A DNA stretch of 64,000 nucleotides from Gadus chalcogrammus (GCF_026213295.1 NC_079420.1:7274198-7338197); one strand, 5' to 3'. Numbered from the stretch's first letter, positions 1 through 37,087 are shown. The notes: generated by a model from the sequence alone, not told the origin. Translations and numbers: made by a program.

Positions 1-318
1 ACATGGCTCAGAAGTCGATACGATTATATTCATTGATGCATGCTGTAGCTCTTTTTTGAATTTATTACACAAATTTGACCTGAGGAAATGCCTGTGCGGT
101 GTGTCTAAATACATAGGCAATACATCGGATCTACAACTATATTATGTTCTAATTTCCTACATTTTCAAGTAAAAAAACTAAAATCACACACAAAATGGGG
201 TTTTGGGGCAAATTGTAATCAAATTGTAATTTGATTACAATTCAAGGACCCGGCAAAGATTGTGGTTAATGCAGACGAGAGGATCCTATGATATCAGGGT
301 TAGGGGAGCTGAACTGAC
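1..318. other. cntn1 intron (Ig4), edge of window
   Basis: Intronic DNA downstream of the last visible cntn1 exon. It is AT-rich with no exon. It contains a perfect inverted repeat with 15-base arms (211-225 and 228-242). Confidence 0.7.
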
Positions 319-20469
<20,151 letters not shown>

Positions 20470-20517
20470 GGCTCTGCTACTGGTTGGAGCCTGCTCACTG
20501 AGATGACGGCTGGAAAG

Positions 20518-20535
20518 CTACAGCAGGTGGGACAT
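20518..20535 (-). other. short upstream ORF in the cntn1 5' UTR
   Basis: On the minus strand an ATG at 20535 is followed by four codons and TAG (MSHLL). It ends 48 bases before the cntn1 start and, if the 5' UTR exon starts at 20556, is included in the message. It could damp translation; nothing beyond its position shows that it does. Confidence 0.4.
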
Positions 20536-20556
20536 GAGCTGGATTGGCTGCTTCTC

Positions 20557-20753
<197 letters not shown>

Positions 20754-20755
20754 TT

Positions 20756-20945
20756 AGAGAGTGGCAGGATAATGTAGTGGCTAGGCTAGGGTGTCTGACC
20801 CCAGGCAAACTGTGCTGGGGTCAATCCCCTGTGTCCACAGTGTACCAGTAAGCAGCCTTGAGCAAGAGGCCTACCCCTCCTTCATTTCATGTATCTGAAT
20901 TCACTGTAAACGGCTTTGCATAAAAGTGTTTGCTAAATGACCAAA
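20756..20945 (+). repeat. tRNA-derived SINE copy
   Basis: GTAGTGGCTAGGCTAGGGTG resembles an A box and GGGGTCAATCCCC a B box. The body has CAGCCTTGAGCAAGAGGCCT, and the tail is GCATAAAAGTGTTTGCTAAA followed by TGACC. It sits immediately beside the GA array. Confidence 0.8.
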
Positions 20946-21292
20946 TGGTAAAACATCAATACAGAGCGTGTTCCCATTTCAACCTGACAAAAGATGATTT
21001 GTATTTGTCATAAAAGATCTAATCTTTTTAATTTGCAATTCCGATGTGACTCGTGGAGAGTTGATTATGCCCAGAGGATAAAGGATCCTAGGTCCAAATG
21101 GAAGACTGCGTTCTTGTGATGAACAGAGAGCAGTATTGTATCTGAGGAGCCAACCAACCGACCAGCCATTGTGGTCTTCCTCATGATTCTGTCCAAATAG
21201 CCTTTCATCTCTCTGCAGCAGTCCTTCAAGGGGGCACACTACTCAGTCCTTCTCTCTGCCTGTCTTTCTGTCTTTCTCCCTGCCTGCATTTC

Positions 21293-21330
21293 AGTCAGTC
21301 AGTCAGTCAGTCAGTCAGTCACTCAGTCAC
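21293..21330. repeat. (CAGT)n microsatellite
   Basis: About eight CAGT units followed by degenerate CACTCAGTCAC. Confidence 0.9.
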
Positions 21331-22588
21331 TAAGTGTCTATCTTATCTGCCTGCTTGCCTGTCTGTCGATCCGTCTATGCTTATTACATAATACATTTAT
21401 GTATGTTTTATACAAAAAATGGAGACTCAAGACTCGTATTCATAAATATGATTAATCTGTAGTCTGAGGATCAGGGCGAGCGACTGGGTGAAAGCTGGTC
21501 TAATTACTGCAAGTTGTCGTGCGCCTCTGTCTTGAGTCTGGCTGTACCTGATATCGTATTCTGCTTGAATCGCAAATCTACTTGTCGCTGTAACTTCTGC
21601 GACTGAGTCTTCAACGTCCTCTGAACTGAGCAGAATAATCTCCTTTACAACCACCCACAGAGACCTGCGTTACGTTGACACACACGCATTCAACATTCAA
21701 CGTTCGACATTCAAAATTCAACATTCAACGCAGTAGAGGAGAAGGAAACCTCACAAGACTTGTCATGACTCGGCATGCTAGGGATACACCACACACTCAT
21801 CAATAATGACACAGTTCACAATACAAAAAACAAAACAAAAAGACATCCGGCAACACACAGTCTGTGATGCAAAACAGCCCTGATGCCTCCAAGCCCGCAC
21901 CCAGTCTGGAGGCCTTCGCCCCAGCAAGGTGCAAGATAGACTAATGATTGACAGGACGGACGGATGGCCCTCGCTACCACAAATGATGATGTCTGTCACC
22001 GACCGTCTCTGGTGCAGCACATCAGTCTCCCTTCCCACCAGGCTTGTTAGCCTAACACGACAACTAATAGCTAGCAGCCAGCAGCTAACAGCCTGATGCC
22101 AGGCCCGGCGCTATGACAAGCAGCAGCTGTGTGGGTAAACGTGGACATTAGCACACGCTCAAGTCCTCTGGAGGCCTGGAGAGGCAGCGAGCTGGCGTTA
22201 TACTGTACAGAGTCAGGCTAATATCGATGACAGTCTTACTGCCCTGTTAAACGTCCCTGTTCAATTGAGAATATTAATAGTTGAAAACTGTTTAAATTGC
22301 ATGCAAACAATGACGTCCGGTGTAGTTAGTGTAAACATTGCTTCATATATCATACTAAGTGCATCATTTTCGTCAGTAAAACCGCATTAGGACACTAGAT
22401 TTAACTCAATATTTTACGAGAAAGCCCATAACAACTCAATTAGGACTCGCTTGGTCTAAGGCGTAATGATTTGTCCCTAATGCTGATTGTTTTTGCTCCC
22501 ATTTCCTCCACCCCCGTGTAAAAGGAAATCGGTAGAACTAGCGTCTGTGTTTGGCTAGCGGTCGTAAATACTCTTAGCCGGCTACATG

Positions 22589-22867
22589 GACCTCTGAAGA
22601 ACAAGTCCCGCCTCCGAAGCCCCTGGTTCCATCAGACAAATGTCTATGGGAAATAACATGAGGTTTTTGAATAATCGTACAACAACAAACTCTGTAGGTG
22701 CCGAAGAAGTAAAAGCTGCTCACGTTTTGAACTACACACTTTTTCAATCTAGATTCCCCTTGGGTTTGGGATTGTCGGTGCCGTTAAAGTAGTCAACTAT
22801 TATGAAGACGCATTAACGGCACCGATGGAACCGGAGCCTCGCAGGCGGGACTGATTCTTCAGAGGTC
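22589..22867. mobile_element. MITE-like element with 44-45-bp terminal inverted repeats
   Basis: The left end GACCTCTGAAGAACAAGTCC (to 22633) matches the reverse complement of the right end (22824-22867, ending TTCAGAGGTC) over about 44 bases with a few mismatches. The element is about 279 bp with no coding capacity. No target-site duplication is clear, so the superfamily is undetermined. Confidence 0.75.
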
Positions 22868-23341
22868 TATTGTGACGGCCCTTTGGCTGTCTTTGTGTGG
22901 TTGCTTGGCCCCTCCCTGTCCCTCTCTCCTCTCAGGTGGTTCCTGGAGGGTGGAGCTGCACAATCAGTTGGCTGCAGATATAAGGCTCACCAGTCTGCCC
23001 ATGGCTCTCTCCCTCTGCAGACACACCATTCAACTTTTGTTACACCATTATCTTTGTTTAACTTCTGTTCATCAATAAATGATGATCACATTTGCAGTTA
23101 GACCCTGGTGTGTCTCCATGTTTGTTGTGGACGAGAGCGGGCCCTGAAATAATTATGATGTCAAGTGCGTGTGACAGCGCCCCCGGCACTAGGTATCAAT
23201 CCACACCTGGCCGCTCATTCATTCATTCATTCATTCATTCCCCTGCCTTGCTGGCCTGATATTTGCTGGTGTAGTGTAATTGAACATTAGGGAGGCAATA
23301 TTGATCGGTGGAGCTCAGCCATGTTGCGTTCAGTTGGAAGG

Positions 23342-23345
<4 letters not shown>

Positions 23346-23428
<83 letters not shown>
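23346..23428. repeat. (GA)n microsatellite
   Basis: About 41 perfect GA units. Confidence 0.97.
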
Positions 23429-23430
<2 letters not shown>

Positions 23431-23464
23431 GAGGATTGCAGAGAATGTGACAATGATAGGGGCA

Positions 23465-23650
23465 GATTACTGTCCTAGCAGCTATGGGGTTAGCCTCCAA
23501 ATATGAAAAGTACTACTGGGTCCCATCTGCAAATCCTATCTGCAGGCTTTCTTGAGCAGCGTGCTATAACCCTCTATGTCTCTATAATGAGCTGTATCTG
23601 AATTCACGCTTCGTTGTTAAGCTAAAAGTGTCTCCAAAATGGCAAACTTA
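23465..23650 (+). repeat. second, more diverged SINE copy
   Basis: Shares with the copy at 20756 the blocks CTTGAGCAG, GTATCTGAATTCAC and AAAAGTGT, in the same order and spacing, also immediately after a GA array. Confidence 0.65.
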
Positions 23651-24026
23651 TACAAACGAAGACATGCATTTTCGGTAAATCACAGCTCCCTCTCACACAC
23701 ACACACACACAGACACACACACACACACCCTCCCTCACAGAGACACACTTAATAAGTCGGACAAAATGTCTGCAGCTGGAGGAAAGCAAGACATCGGCTT
23801 TCGTCTTCCACGTCTTTGCCCCCGTATCCTAGCAACACCTCTCCAAAGGAACAGTACAAGTGCTGGAGGGGGGCGGGTGGTGGGGGGTCTTTGTTGCCGT
23901 GAATATAACTGAGCAAACATTCATTTTAACGTGGAACAAGCCCGCAATTGTGGCGTGGCTCCAGCCATCCTTTTAAACACATTCATCAAACTATGACAAA
24001 GCAGAGGGGACACAAGCTTATGTGTG

Positions 24027-24183
<157 letters not shown>

Positions 24184-24854
24184 TTATTTCAATGGACTCT
24201 GCATGTATCTCTATCTCTCTCTGTCAGTCTGTCTGTCACTCTCTCCCTCTGTTTATTCAGACTTATTCCCTCTCCCAATCTCTCTGTCGATCCCGTGTGC
24301 TGCGGGCGGCCATATTGACGAGTGTTGTCCTGGCTCCTCCATGAATCATTGATGACGTTAATAAATGCACTTAGGAGATTAAGGGCAGAGATGATATGTG
24401 GACGCAGACACAACGCTCTGCCATTAAGAATCATGGCATCTTGAGTCCTGAATCGAAGCAAAGTAACACTCAACAGACAGAGAGAGGGCAGCGGGGCAGA
24501 CGTGCTTATAATCAGTATTAATGGCCCCACCTTACCTCTCTCAGCGTGTGGGGAGGGGGGGGGGGGGGGCGTGTGTTCTCCGGTCCCCACCATAAATCAC
24601 CTTGTGCAGCTGTGACAGCCCTCAAACAGGGACATTTTCTCCCCCGCCTCTCCTCTCCTCCCCTCTGCTCCGCCATGAATCAGAGGCGGGATGTTGTCAG
24701 GGTCTATTAGGAGCTGCTATTACTGCTCTTCTCTCTGTTGCTCAGTTTTTTGTTGTTTTTTATGCTCCAGCTTCTCCCGTTTCTCCATCTGCAAGGCTTG
24801 TTCATCCGCTGGCTGGATTAGAATTTGGATTAGAGTATGTGGTACTAGTGTAGG

Positions 24855-25156
<302 letters not shown>

Positions 25157-25489
25157 GGAGGGGAGAGGGGGGGGAGCAGTCTGATGCGGGCAGTACGTGG
25201 GCCTCAACTGCATCCTCTCCACCAGAACACCTAGTAGGAACATAATCACCTCGACACAGAACCATTTGACAATGGGGGGCAGGAGAGTCTAAAGGTAATC
25301 CCAGTGCAGCATCTCTAATGCTTATCAGTGGGGGTCAGGGCCGGTGGTGGAGGCAGGGCAGGGTGGGCCGGGGTCGGGTGGAGGGTCGGTGGACACAGGG
25401 TGAGAGTGAGGGGGAAGGGGGTCATCAGAGTGGGTAGACTTCACAAACAAGTGGGCGGGAATATCCTCCATCTCCTCAAATACACACAG

Positions 25490-25682
<193 letters not shown>

Positions 25683-28600
25683 AGCACAGCGTACAGGCTT
25701 GCATACAGAGATTCCCTCACAATCACCCAGCTCAGTCAAATTAACATCAGCTTTACAAATTAATCCAGCTGGTGGGAGCCAAGATGGGGTTAATGCTGGC
25801 TTGGCGTGGTCCCTTAATCAGTGTAGTGGTTGGATGGAGCGTTGCTTAGAGACAGTGGAGTGAGTACGGGCCTGGCTGCAATCAAGTCTCAATCAGTTCT
25901 ACACTTGTTCTGCACATGTAGAAGCTCACAGAATGGCTAACGAAGGGGAGAGCTGGAAGGCTGTCAGAGGCGGAGAGAGAACGAAATAGAGATGGAAAGA
26001 AATTAGAAAAAGAGAGAAAGAAGAACGGTTTAAAGGGAGCCTTTTTGTGAAGCTAGTCGGTTGTCAAACCACATCTATTCTGCCTCCATAATTAGGTTTA
26101 TAACCAGCCTGGCTTGAAGGACAATGTAACACATTGTATATAGCAGAGATATTGTACACACTGTATGCATTATGTCACGTGCGGGGAGAGATTATATGCC
26201 AGATCATCTGCAGGCTGTATTCCTTTTTGTATACACTCTGTCTTGCATTAAGTATACACCTTGTCTAATGTAGGTCTATCCTTTCCTTGTCTTGCACTAT
26301 ACATTGTCAAGAGCAATAACAACAGCAGTATGAAACAAGACACGGTGTATGTATGCTGAATCGCCAACACTGCGCTCCAAACCCGTTGTGATCCATATCA
26401 CAAACTACACCATGAATTATTTATATAAAAATCGTTTCCCTAAATGAGGCAGTGCAGCCTCCCCCCTTCAAAGGCTCGACAAACTAATATTTCACAGGGA
26501 GGGAGAAAAGACACCCGGCCCTGGGATAGACAGATCCAAGCCAAGCTAGGACTCCTAATAAATCACATCACAACAAAGGGTATAGAATGATACACACACA
26601 GCTAATACAACCACCGACCCAGTGGGCTCTGGTTTTCAAGCGTGACCGATGGAGACACTCTCCGCGAGGAGAAGACGCCCCCCTGTTGCTAGGCAGAATG
26701 TGTTCCATCACAACACCCACCAAAAAGAGGTTGTTTATTTGACAAATCAATAGCGGGCATTTGTCCACGCCGCAGTCAGACGTTTCGTCCATTTCCACTT
26801 GCCAGCTACACGGTCATATCGGCAGCAGAGGTGTCTGAAAGGCTATTTCGTAGGGAGGTGCTCAATCAGAGGAAAAACACTGACACCCGCCAGGAAGTGT
26901 GAGTGGGAAAAAGAGAGAGACCTTGAACACAAATCCTTATTTTTGGCGTCTTATATGCTTGTCACATCTGCATACAGCTGTTAGACGGCCGACTGTATCG
27001 GTCAGCCAGACAGCCTCGGTTGTATTAAAAAATACCATTTAGCTGTTTAAGCAGGATATTTTGAATTTGAATTTGATTCAGTTAACCATGCTTATTAGTG
27101 AAGCAGTTTCTTTTTCGGCTCAGGTGTGTATGAACTATCGGGCCAAAGGCAACAGATTAGATGTTCAAAGTGCAGAAATACTTTTAGCAGAGAATAGGGC
27201 TAATTACAATGATCACCATCAAACCTTACATCCAAAGAGAACAGGTTCAGACGATACTGTGATAATGAGGTAATTGAGACGCCCAAAATGGAGAGCCAAA
27301 TCCAAATCCATGCCGTGATCTCACCTACTCTATTTTATCCTCTCCCTCCGTCTGACTCTCCCTCCCTCCCTCGCTCTTACTCAGCCTTTATAATGTAAGC
27401 CATTTAACTCAACCTTCCAGGTCAACACATTGTCCTTAGGGACAGCCCAGATTCAGTGGCCCTTCGTGACCCTGCATATCAATATCATCCGATCCGATTT
27501 TAGTACAAAGTGTGCTGGAATAACATACACACTACCTATAATGCACGATAGGAAATTTCGTTAGCGTACAAGTAAACAGAATCGGAAAAAACATTAATGT
27601 TTCCAACTGCTCCCTACTCCATCCATTAGCAGAATGCTTTTACCTTGAAACGTACAAAAACACATGTTGAACGTGCTCGTCCTTAGGACTGCACGGACAG
27701 GAAGGAGACCGTCAGGGGGCAGACAATGGAAACGGCCAACGGATGCTTACAACTTACCATTAACCTGTTCACTTATTGCTGTCTCCATGGAAGCAATATA
27801 AGGGGCTGAGTTATGGAAAGCTCCTCCATTGCTGTAATGGCAGCACAGCAGAATAAAGCAATTGAATTCCCCAACCAGATGACCTTTTCTCTTGACTGAT
27901 GTCTATACTGAATGTCCATAATGGATTTTCCTTCCACGCTTGCATCTCCATTCTGTGAAATGTGGGTCACGGTGGTCAAAGGGTTGCAACTCACCTTTGC
28001 ACATAATAATCACTGGTCACAATGAAAAAAACGGGCTTCACAAACCTTTTACCGTTGAGTATCGTGACATAGTATTAGAAAACGGTGGAGAATGAGCGAC
28101 TGTTATCGGTAGCATTCAACATTGTGTGTTCACAGGTTGTTATGCAAGGTGCTGAAGGGGTTAACCAGATGCAAAAGGGGCGGGGCTTGCTTTGATGGGG
28201 GAGGGGCAGGAAGTTAGGTTGTTGTCCATGGACCCGCAAGGTCGCCCGTGGAGCCAGTTGTGTTGCTTTAAGTTTAACAAGGGCATAACATACAACGACC
28301 CGTGCTGTATCGCTTCACGTAGCGGCACTATATTACGCGGTACTCTACGAGGCCTGGTCGATACGGTACATGGTGAGCAATTGGCAAAGGTCAGGAGGAG
28401 AGAACTGTATTCTCGATTAGAAACCCACTCAATTACTTCATAGCACATCTGGCCAATGGAGATATCAGCCCAGCTGCGGTCGACACAGGACTGCTTGTGG
28501 CGGCCTCCATATCTCAGTGTACACACACCAATAGAGTTGACAGCTCTGTGTGACAATCAATCCCAGATAACAGTAATTACCAACTGACAGAGTGATACGT

Positions 28601-29532
28601 CGGTTTCACCGTGTTTGTGTCAGGGACAAACGCAGAGAATCCTAGAAAACAATTGTTTATCCGGGGAACGGTAAATAAAGTATTTTGAGACAGGGAAACA
28701 AGAGGTCACTGGCCAAAGGGCACAGACAGTGCTCACAATCCTTTAGGGAGGCAGTAAATATCTGACACACATTAGAAAGATTAGTCTTAGGAGAGTCTAA
28801 TTCACTACCCCTTTATTGGATTAAATAAATGGGATAACACTTTAGACTAAAGATTACCGCGACAATGGGAATGTTCTTCTGATGTCAACCAAATACGCGC
28901 CGCAAATATCCTGCCTAATTGCATTTTACACCACTGAGAGGAGGGGGATTTTCATTATGCCACTGAATAGGCTACCTAACCCAAACCCCAAACGGCAAAC
29001 GGAAAAACTAATGTGGTGCTTTATGGTCGCTTAAGGGATGCTGGCGTACCTCGCTATTGCTTCTGAAATGAAAACAAATCTCCCTTTCAGTGAGTGAAAA
29101 TGAAAGGACTGAACAGAACGAGAAGAAAAGTAGCAGCAGACATTTCAGCGTTTTGTTTTAGAAAGAATGTCATTGCACCGAGGCAAAGAGATTTCAAACA
29201 ATTTGCAGAGTCACTTAACTTTATTCTTCCCATAGCCTCCCGGTATACCGTACCATCACTTTCATAAGCACAACAACATAAACAACGACAGGGTGCTCCG
29301 GCCCGGCCGTCTAGCCTTAGATCAGAACGAGCGGTCACCGAGGTGCTTACCTCTCCGTGAGCGTCTGGTGTGTCAGCGGGCAGAAGAGATGAGCTACTTA
29401 GCCACACACACATCTCCCTATCCTGTCCAACGGGCCCAGCCTGCCAACTGTCCTCAATCCTGCGCTCCCATTGTCTGTGTAACAACTGAACTGAGTCCCT
29501 GGATGGCAGCACTCTCCCCTAAGGTGCACAGG
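25683..29532. other. non-coding stretch, no features seen
   Basis: About 3.8 kb of unique sequence within the presumed first intron of cntn1. Scattered open frames of up to 141 codons show no domain I recognise. A good donor-like CGGAGAG|GTAAGC lies on the minus strand near 29350, without a convincing acceptor. Confidence 0.5.
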
Positions 29533-29775
29533 ACAGGGAGGGGAGGGAGGGAGGGAGGGAGGGAGGGAGGGAGGGAGGGAGAAATGGAGGGAGGGATGGA
29601 GGGAGGAAAGGAGGGAGGGAGGAAGGCAGGGAGGGAGGGGGCTGGAAGGGAGGGAGGGAGGTAGGGAAGGAGTTAGGGAGGGAGGAAAGGAGGGAGGGAG
29701 GAAGGCAGGGAGGGAGGGGGTGGAAGGGAGGGAGGGAGGGAGGGAGGGAGGGAGGGAGGGAGGGAGGGAGGGAGG
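29533..29775. repeat. (GGGA)n array with internal duplication
   Basis: GGGA units interrupted by AAGG and TGGA. A block of roughly 75 bases containing GGAGGAAAGGAGGGAGG appears twice. Confidence 0.9.
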
Positions 29776-29949
29776 AAAAAGAGAAAAGCCTCATTCTCTG
29801 TTCAGAAGAGGGAAGCCATGCAAATAGGGCGCAGCTAAAGAGACCCCCCCCGTGGTGAGAGCTCTCCACTGAGGGGTCTTCTCCTCCCAATCGGCAACCC
29901 GGCCCGGCTCTAATCCCTTAAGCACTCCCACCACTCCCCTTCTCCCACT

Positions 29950-29977
29950 CACACACACACACACAGACACTCACACA

Positions 29978-30031
<54 letters not shown>

Positions 30032-30128
30032 TACACACACACACACACACTAGTACACACACAAACACACACACACATACGCACACACACACTTGTACAC
30101 ACACACACAGACTTACAGACTTACACAC
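29950..30128. repeat. interrupted (CA)n microsatellite
   Basis: CA tracts broken by CTTGTA, CTAGTA and ACAAA. Confidence 0.9.
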
Positions 30129-30832
30129 ATACACCCGAACAGCAGGGAGCATGCAAGGAATACAGACACCTCTAGATAGACTCATCAGCCCTTATGCACA
30201 GCCCAGTACCTCTTTTACAAGGGTCTTACATAGCCGTAGATGTGCTCTATTAACAACCTCAATCATCCGCCTTAAAAACAAGATCAGAACCTCACAAGGG
30301 CCTTGGATGACGGAAGCTAGCCAGTGAAAGGGCGTTCCTGCAGGCGAGGCGACCGCAGATCTGGCCCTGTAGGGCGCATGCAGAGCACCGCAAATCAAAT
30401 ATTACATCCGCAAATTGGCCAATGATGGCAATTTACGAATCCATCCTTCATTATGATGTCTGTGAATCAGTGGGCACACATCCACACCCGCTTGAAAATA
30501 TGGTAAACAAACAGCCCCTAATCAGCCCACAAAGAAAAGAGGAACGGGCCCCACCTCACCGGGAGAGCAAAAACAAAGCCTGTGATTGATTCCGGTTATT
30601 GGATTTCATGCAGTTTAATCTCGCTGACTTTCTCCCATGCTGCTGCCTCGGAGGCTTCCATTAGCCTTGCCGGGAAATGTGTGTCCCACTTACAGTGGAC
30701 ACAACATGCTTCAGAACGCGGCTCATGTGTAAGACTATCTAGTTGTTTAAGCAGATGCTTCTATCCAGAGCGATGTTTATAACGCAATGTTGTTAATGGG
30801 CAAGGGGGTCAGCATCTTGACGAAGGATGCCG

Positions 30833-31017
30833 GGTTAGATGAAGGAGGTTAGATGAAGGAGGTTGGATGAAGGCGGTTGGATGAAGGCGGTTGGATGAAG
30901 GCGGTTGGATGAAGGCGGTTGGATGAAGGCGGTTGGATGAAGGAGGTTAGATGAAGGGGGTTAGATGAAGGGGGTTAGATGAAGGCGGTTGGATGAATGG
31001 CGGTTGGATGAAGGGAG
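30833..31017. repeat. 14-bp minisatellite
   Basis: Unit GGTTGGATGAAGGC or GGTTAGATGAAGGR, about 13 copies, with homogenised GGC copies in the middle and GGA/GGG variants at the edges. Confidence 0.93.
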
Positions 31018-32008
<991 letters not shown>

Positions 32009-32442
32009 CCATGTGTGTGAGTGCCGTGCATGTGTGCGTGCATAAATCCTGTCAACAGAGCTAAATTGATGTGGTTATATGCCTTGTAGTTACTGTTTAT
32101 GCTGTTCATTTACTGTTAATATGCAGCAGAGATGCTTTGACACTGCTGTTATAGGATTGAGGCCATCAATGACCAGCAAGTTACTTGGATTCATTTCTAA
32201 GGCGAGCACAAATCACATTACAGCTAAGAACAAACCTCCTGAACATCGGCTGGACCACTTTGTGTACCAAAAAATAAATAAAGAATAGCCAGACCTGCCA
32301 GCTGGCAGCTAGATCCCAACTTTTCTATTATCCCAAAATGGCCTCAATGTGAAATGAAGTGGTGCTAAGAGGTATTGGTTGTCTCAGGGCAATGGTGTGG
32401 GCCGTTGGAGGAGAACGGGACCCCGCTAGAGCCACAGGGCCC

Positions 32443-34252
<1,810 letters not shown>

Positions 34253-34609
34253 AACATCAAGCCTTGGAACGGCAGGATCTCCCAGCTGTGACCTCACAAA
34301 GCGCTCTGGTGTGGAGGAAGTGATTAAAGATGAGAAGAGCGAGAGAAAGATGGAAGGAGAGAAAGAGAGAAGGAGGAATGGGGCTGCTTGCTGAAGGGGG
34401 AACGGATGAGGCAGAGCAGAGCAGGGTGAGGGGGGTGGGGGGGGGGGTACAGTCAGAGACATAAAGATATAAGGGGGGCATTGGGTGAGGTGGGGAAATT
34501 GAGACAACCAGCCAGCCATGGTGAGGGAGAGAGAAAATACTGTTAGAGAGGAGAGCGAGAGAGAGAGGTTGAGAGGCAGAGAGAGAAAGAGAAAAGAGTG
34601 ATAGAGATG

Positions 34610-34611
<2 letters not shown>

Positions 34612-34694
<83 letters not shown>
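34612..34694. repeat. (GT)n microsatellite
   Basis: About 41 pure units. The 360 bases before it are purine-rich with a G run at about 34431-34448. Confidence 0.97.
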
Positions 34695-34695
<1 letters not shown>

Positions 34696-35145
34696 CAGAC
34701 AAAATGGAATAGAGAGAATGAAGTATAGAAACATGAAGAGAGAGATGTTTTGAAAGGCGAAATGTTACTTGAGGAGGAGAAGGAAACCGAGGCTGAGGAA
34801 AAATTGATGTTTGAATTCTAAATAGCTGTGCGGATTGCGTCCTCCCCTCCTCTGGAAGACAGCACTGAACGACACCCCCTGACCCTGCTGACTGAACTTT
34901 GGGAACCAGCTGTTTTAACGCCTGCAGAGCCTAGCATCACAATGCCACCAGGCTGACGGTTCTGCAATCGTCTGCAATCCTTGCTCCTCTCCTCCTCCTG
35001 GCTGATCTAATCTGATCTAATCTCCTCCTCCCCCACCTCCTCAACTCTCCTGGACACTCTTCCTCCAGGTCTTCTGATCCCCTTCTTCTTTCCTTGGATC
35101 CCCCCCCCACCCCATCCCCCTTTACCCCCCTCTCCCCCCTCTCCT

Positions 35146-35462
35146 TAGCCTGGGTAGCCCCGCCCATTCTTCCGGCGAATTGAGTTCGCCCTGCACAAGG
35201 GTCTGGAGAAGAGCAATACATTTCTTTCTGCTTCCGATACGTTTTGGCGGGAGCCAATCACCAAACTCGCTTTTCCCCTTGGCGCGCTATTGGCTGGTTT
35301 AACACAATGATGACAGGGAAGCGACCGCAAGAAGCCAATCGCGTACAGAGTCAGTTGAACTAGGCCCATTGAACGCACCTCTTGTGCTGAAGAAAATGAC
35401 AGCAGCTTCCCCAGACCAACGTGCAATCTACGATTGGCTTGGTCTGGTAATAGCCAGGCTAT
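35146..35462. mobile_element. MITE-like element, possibly hAT
   Basis: The ends TAGCCTGGGTAGCCC and, reversed, TAGCCTGGCTATTACC are imperfect inverted repeats about 315 bp apart. An eight-base CCTCTCCT flanks both sides (35138-35145 and 35463-35470), as a hAT target duplication would, although the flanking DNA is CT-rich and could match by chance. No transposase. Confidence 0.6.
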
Positions 35463-35974
35463 CCTCTCCTCTCTCCACTTGGTTTCCTCCTCTCATCCAT
35501 AATGGATGGTGCGTGGAGAAGCGATATCCACTTCCTGCTTCGGGCCCGGTGCCCCAGCAGCAGCAGGTTGGGACCGTATTGATCGCTGCTCCCCACTAAG
35601 ACTCAGCAGAGGGGGAGAAGCCTCAGTCATGCAAGGTAATGCAGCCAGCCTCAACCGGCCAATCAGGTTCTTCCGTCTTCTCCTGCCCTCTCTTCCACCG
35701 CCCCGTCGTCACTGCGGTTCTGTCCGTCCAACCGTTTTCTTGCACCTCCAGTCCAGTGTCTTCTTCCCCTGTATTGTCTTGTCCTCCTGTCCTTTCCAGT
35801 TCTCTTAACTGTCCTGTCTCCCCCTCTTCTGTCCGTTCCCGTTTGGTTCAGTATGATGTGTCCTGGCACCCTCAAGACAAGGACCAATTAGAATAAACCT
35901 CTGACCGATACAGGGATTTAATGAAAGTGAGATTGAACGCCTAATGGTGTCTGCGCGCGCGCGTGCGTGCGTGC

Positions 35975-36015
<41 letters not shown>

Positions 36016-37050
36016 TGCGTGTGTGCGTGCGTGCATGCGTGTGTGTGTGAAGACGTGCATTGATATTGCTGTTACATTTCCATGTGGGCCATTTTCCTCC
36101 CAGAGGGCAAGTCTGCTTCACAGAAAAAGGAACAGCGAAGATGATTATTATTTCAGGATTATTTCATCCCCAAGGGGGATGAGATGCCAAGATATCTCAC
36201 AAGCTGGCATTGCCATGGGCTCCGTCTGGGCATAATGTGTCAATCTGTACTCTGTCAACGTTCAAAAGACCACTCGCATGTGCCGAGGTATTTTACCCCC
36301 CCCCCCCTCCCCCCCCCATTGACCTCAAGTCTTCACATATAGGTCACCGGCAATATCATCGTATTGACCGCAGATGGATGTGTGTTTGTGAAGGACAATG
36401 ACTTGCTCTTTTTCACTTTGGAGCAGAGACACAATAGCGTATACGACCCGCAAAGAGAGCATCAATGACCGCAACGAGAGGCCAACACAATGCAGCCACA
36501 ACACAATGCATCAGAAGGAAGGTCCTGAAATGGCCAGTCCACTTAGAGTGGCACCTTCTCCGTGGGACGAGCTGGGGGGGTCAGCGGGCTGTCCTCAGCG
36601 TGGGGGGAGCAGGCGCGCTGCGTCTTGAGGAAGGGGCGTTGGAGGCCTGCGTTAAATAGGCCAATGTTCATGCGACGCTGAACAAAACGCAAATATTGTC
36701 AAAGTGGGGGGGGGGTGCGGGCTAAACGCAGAGAGGCAAGTGGAAATCGGTCAAGAAAACCACTTGGTTAAGATGTGGTGAGCTAATGAGAGGATCCACT
36801 ACCATCTGAGCCCTGATGTTAGGAAGCATTCTGCTCCGGGGTCACAACGTTACAACAGTTATGGCTTTGCTATCTGAGAAACCAGTTAATGATTATTTGC
36901 ATTGAGACTAATTGGATCAGATACAGACCTACTGTGCGTATGCTCCATCTACATTAGAGCCCACGGTACTAAATGGCTAGTTAGATCCATTAGGCCTACC
37001 TCTAGGGTCCAATCTATCAAACTGATCATTTGGATTTAAACTCAAACACA

Positions 37051-37087
<37 letters not shown>

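Larger units (their letters stand above)
20946..23345. other. non-coding stretch upstream of cntn1 start
   Basis: Contains a (CAGT)n tract (21293-21330), a MITE-like element (22589-22867), a short (ATTC)n tract (about 23216-23240) and otherwise unique sequence. No exon recognised. Confidence 0.5.

Noticed and set aside
28161..28556. 131-codon minus-strand open frame
   Set aside because: No recognisable motif, and no splice sites tying it to cntn1.
29340..29420. Possible untranslated cntn1 exon with donor GAGAG|GTAAGC
   Set aside because: Donor is good but no convincing acceptor or promoter context; isolated donor matches are common.
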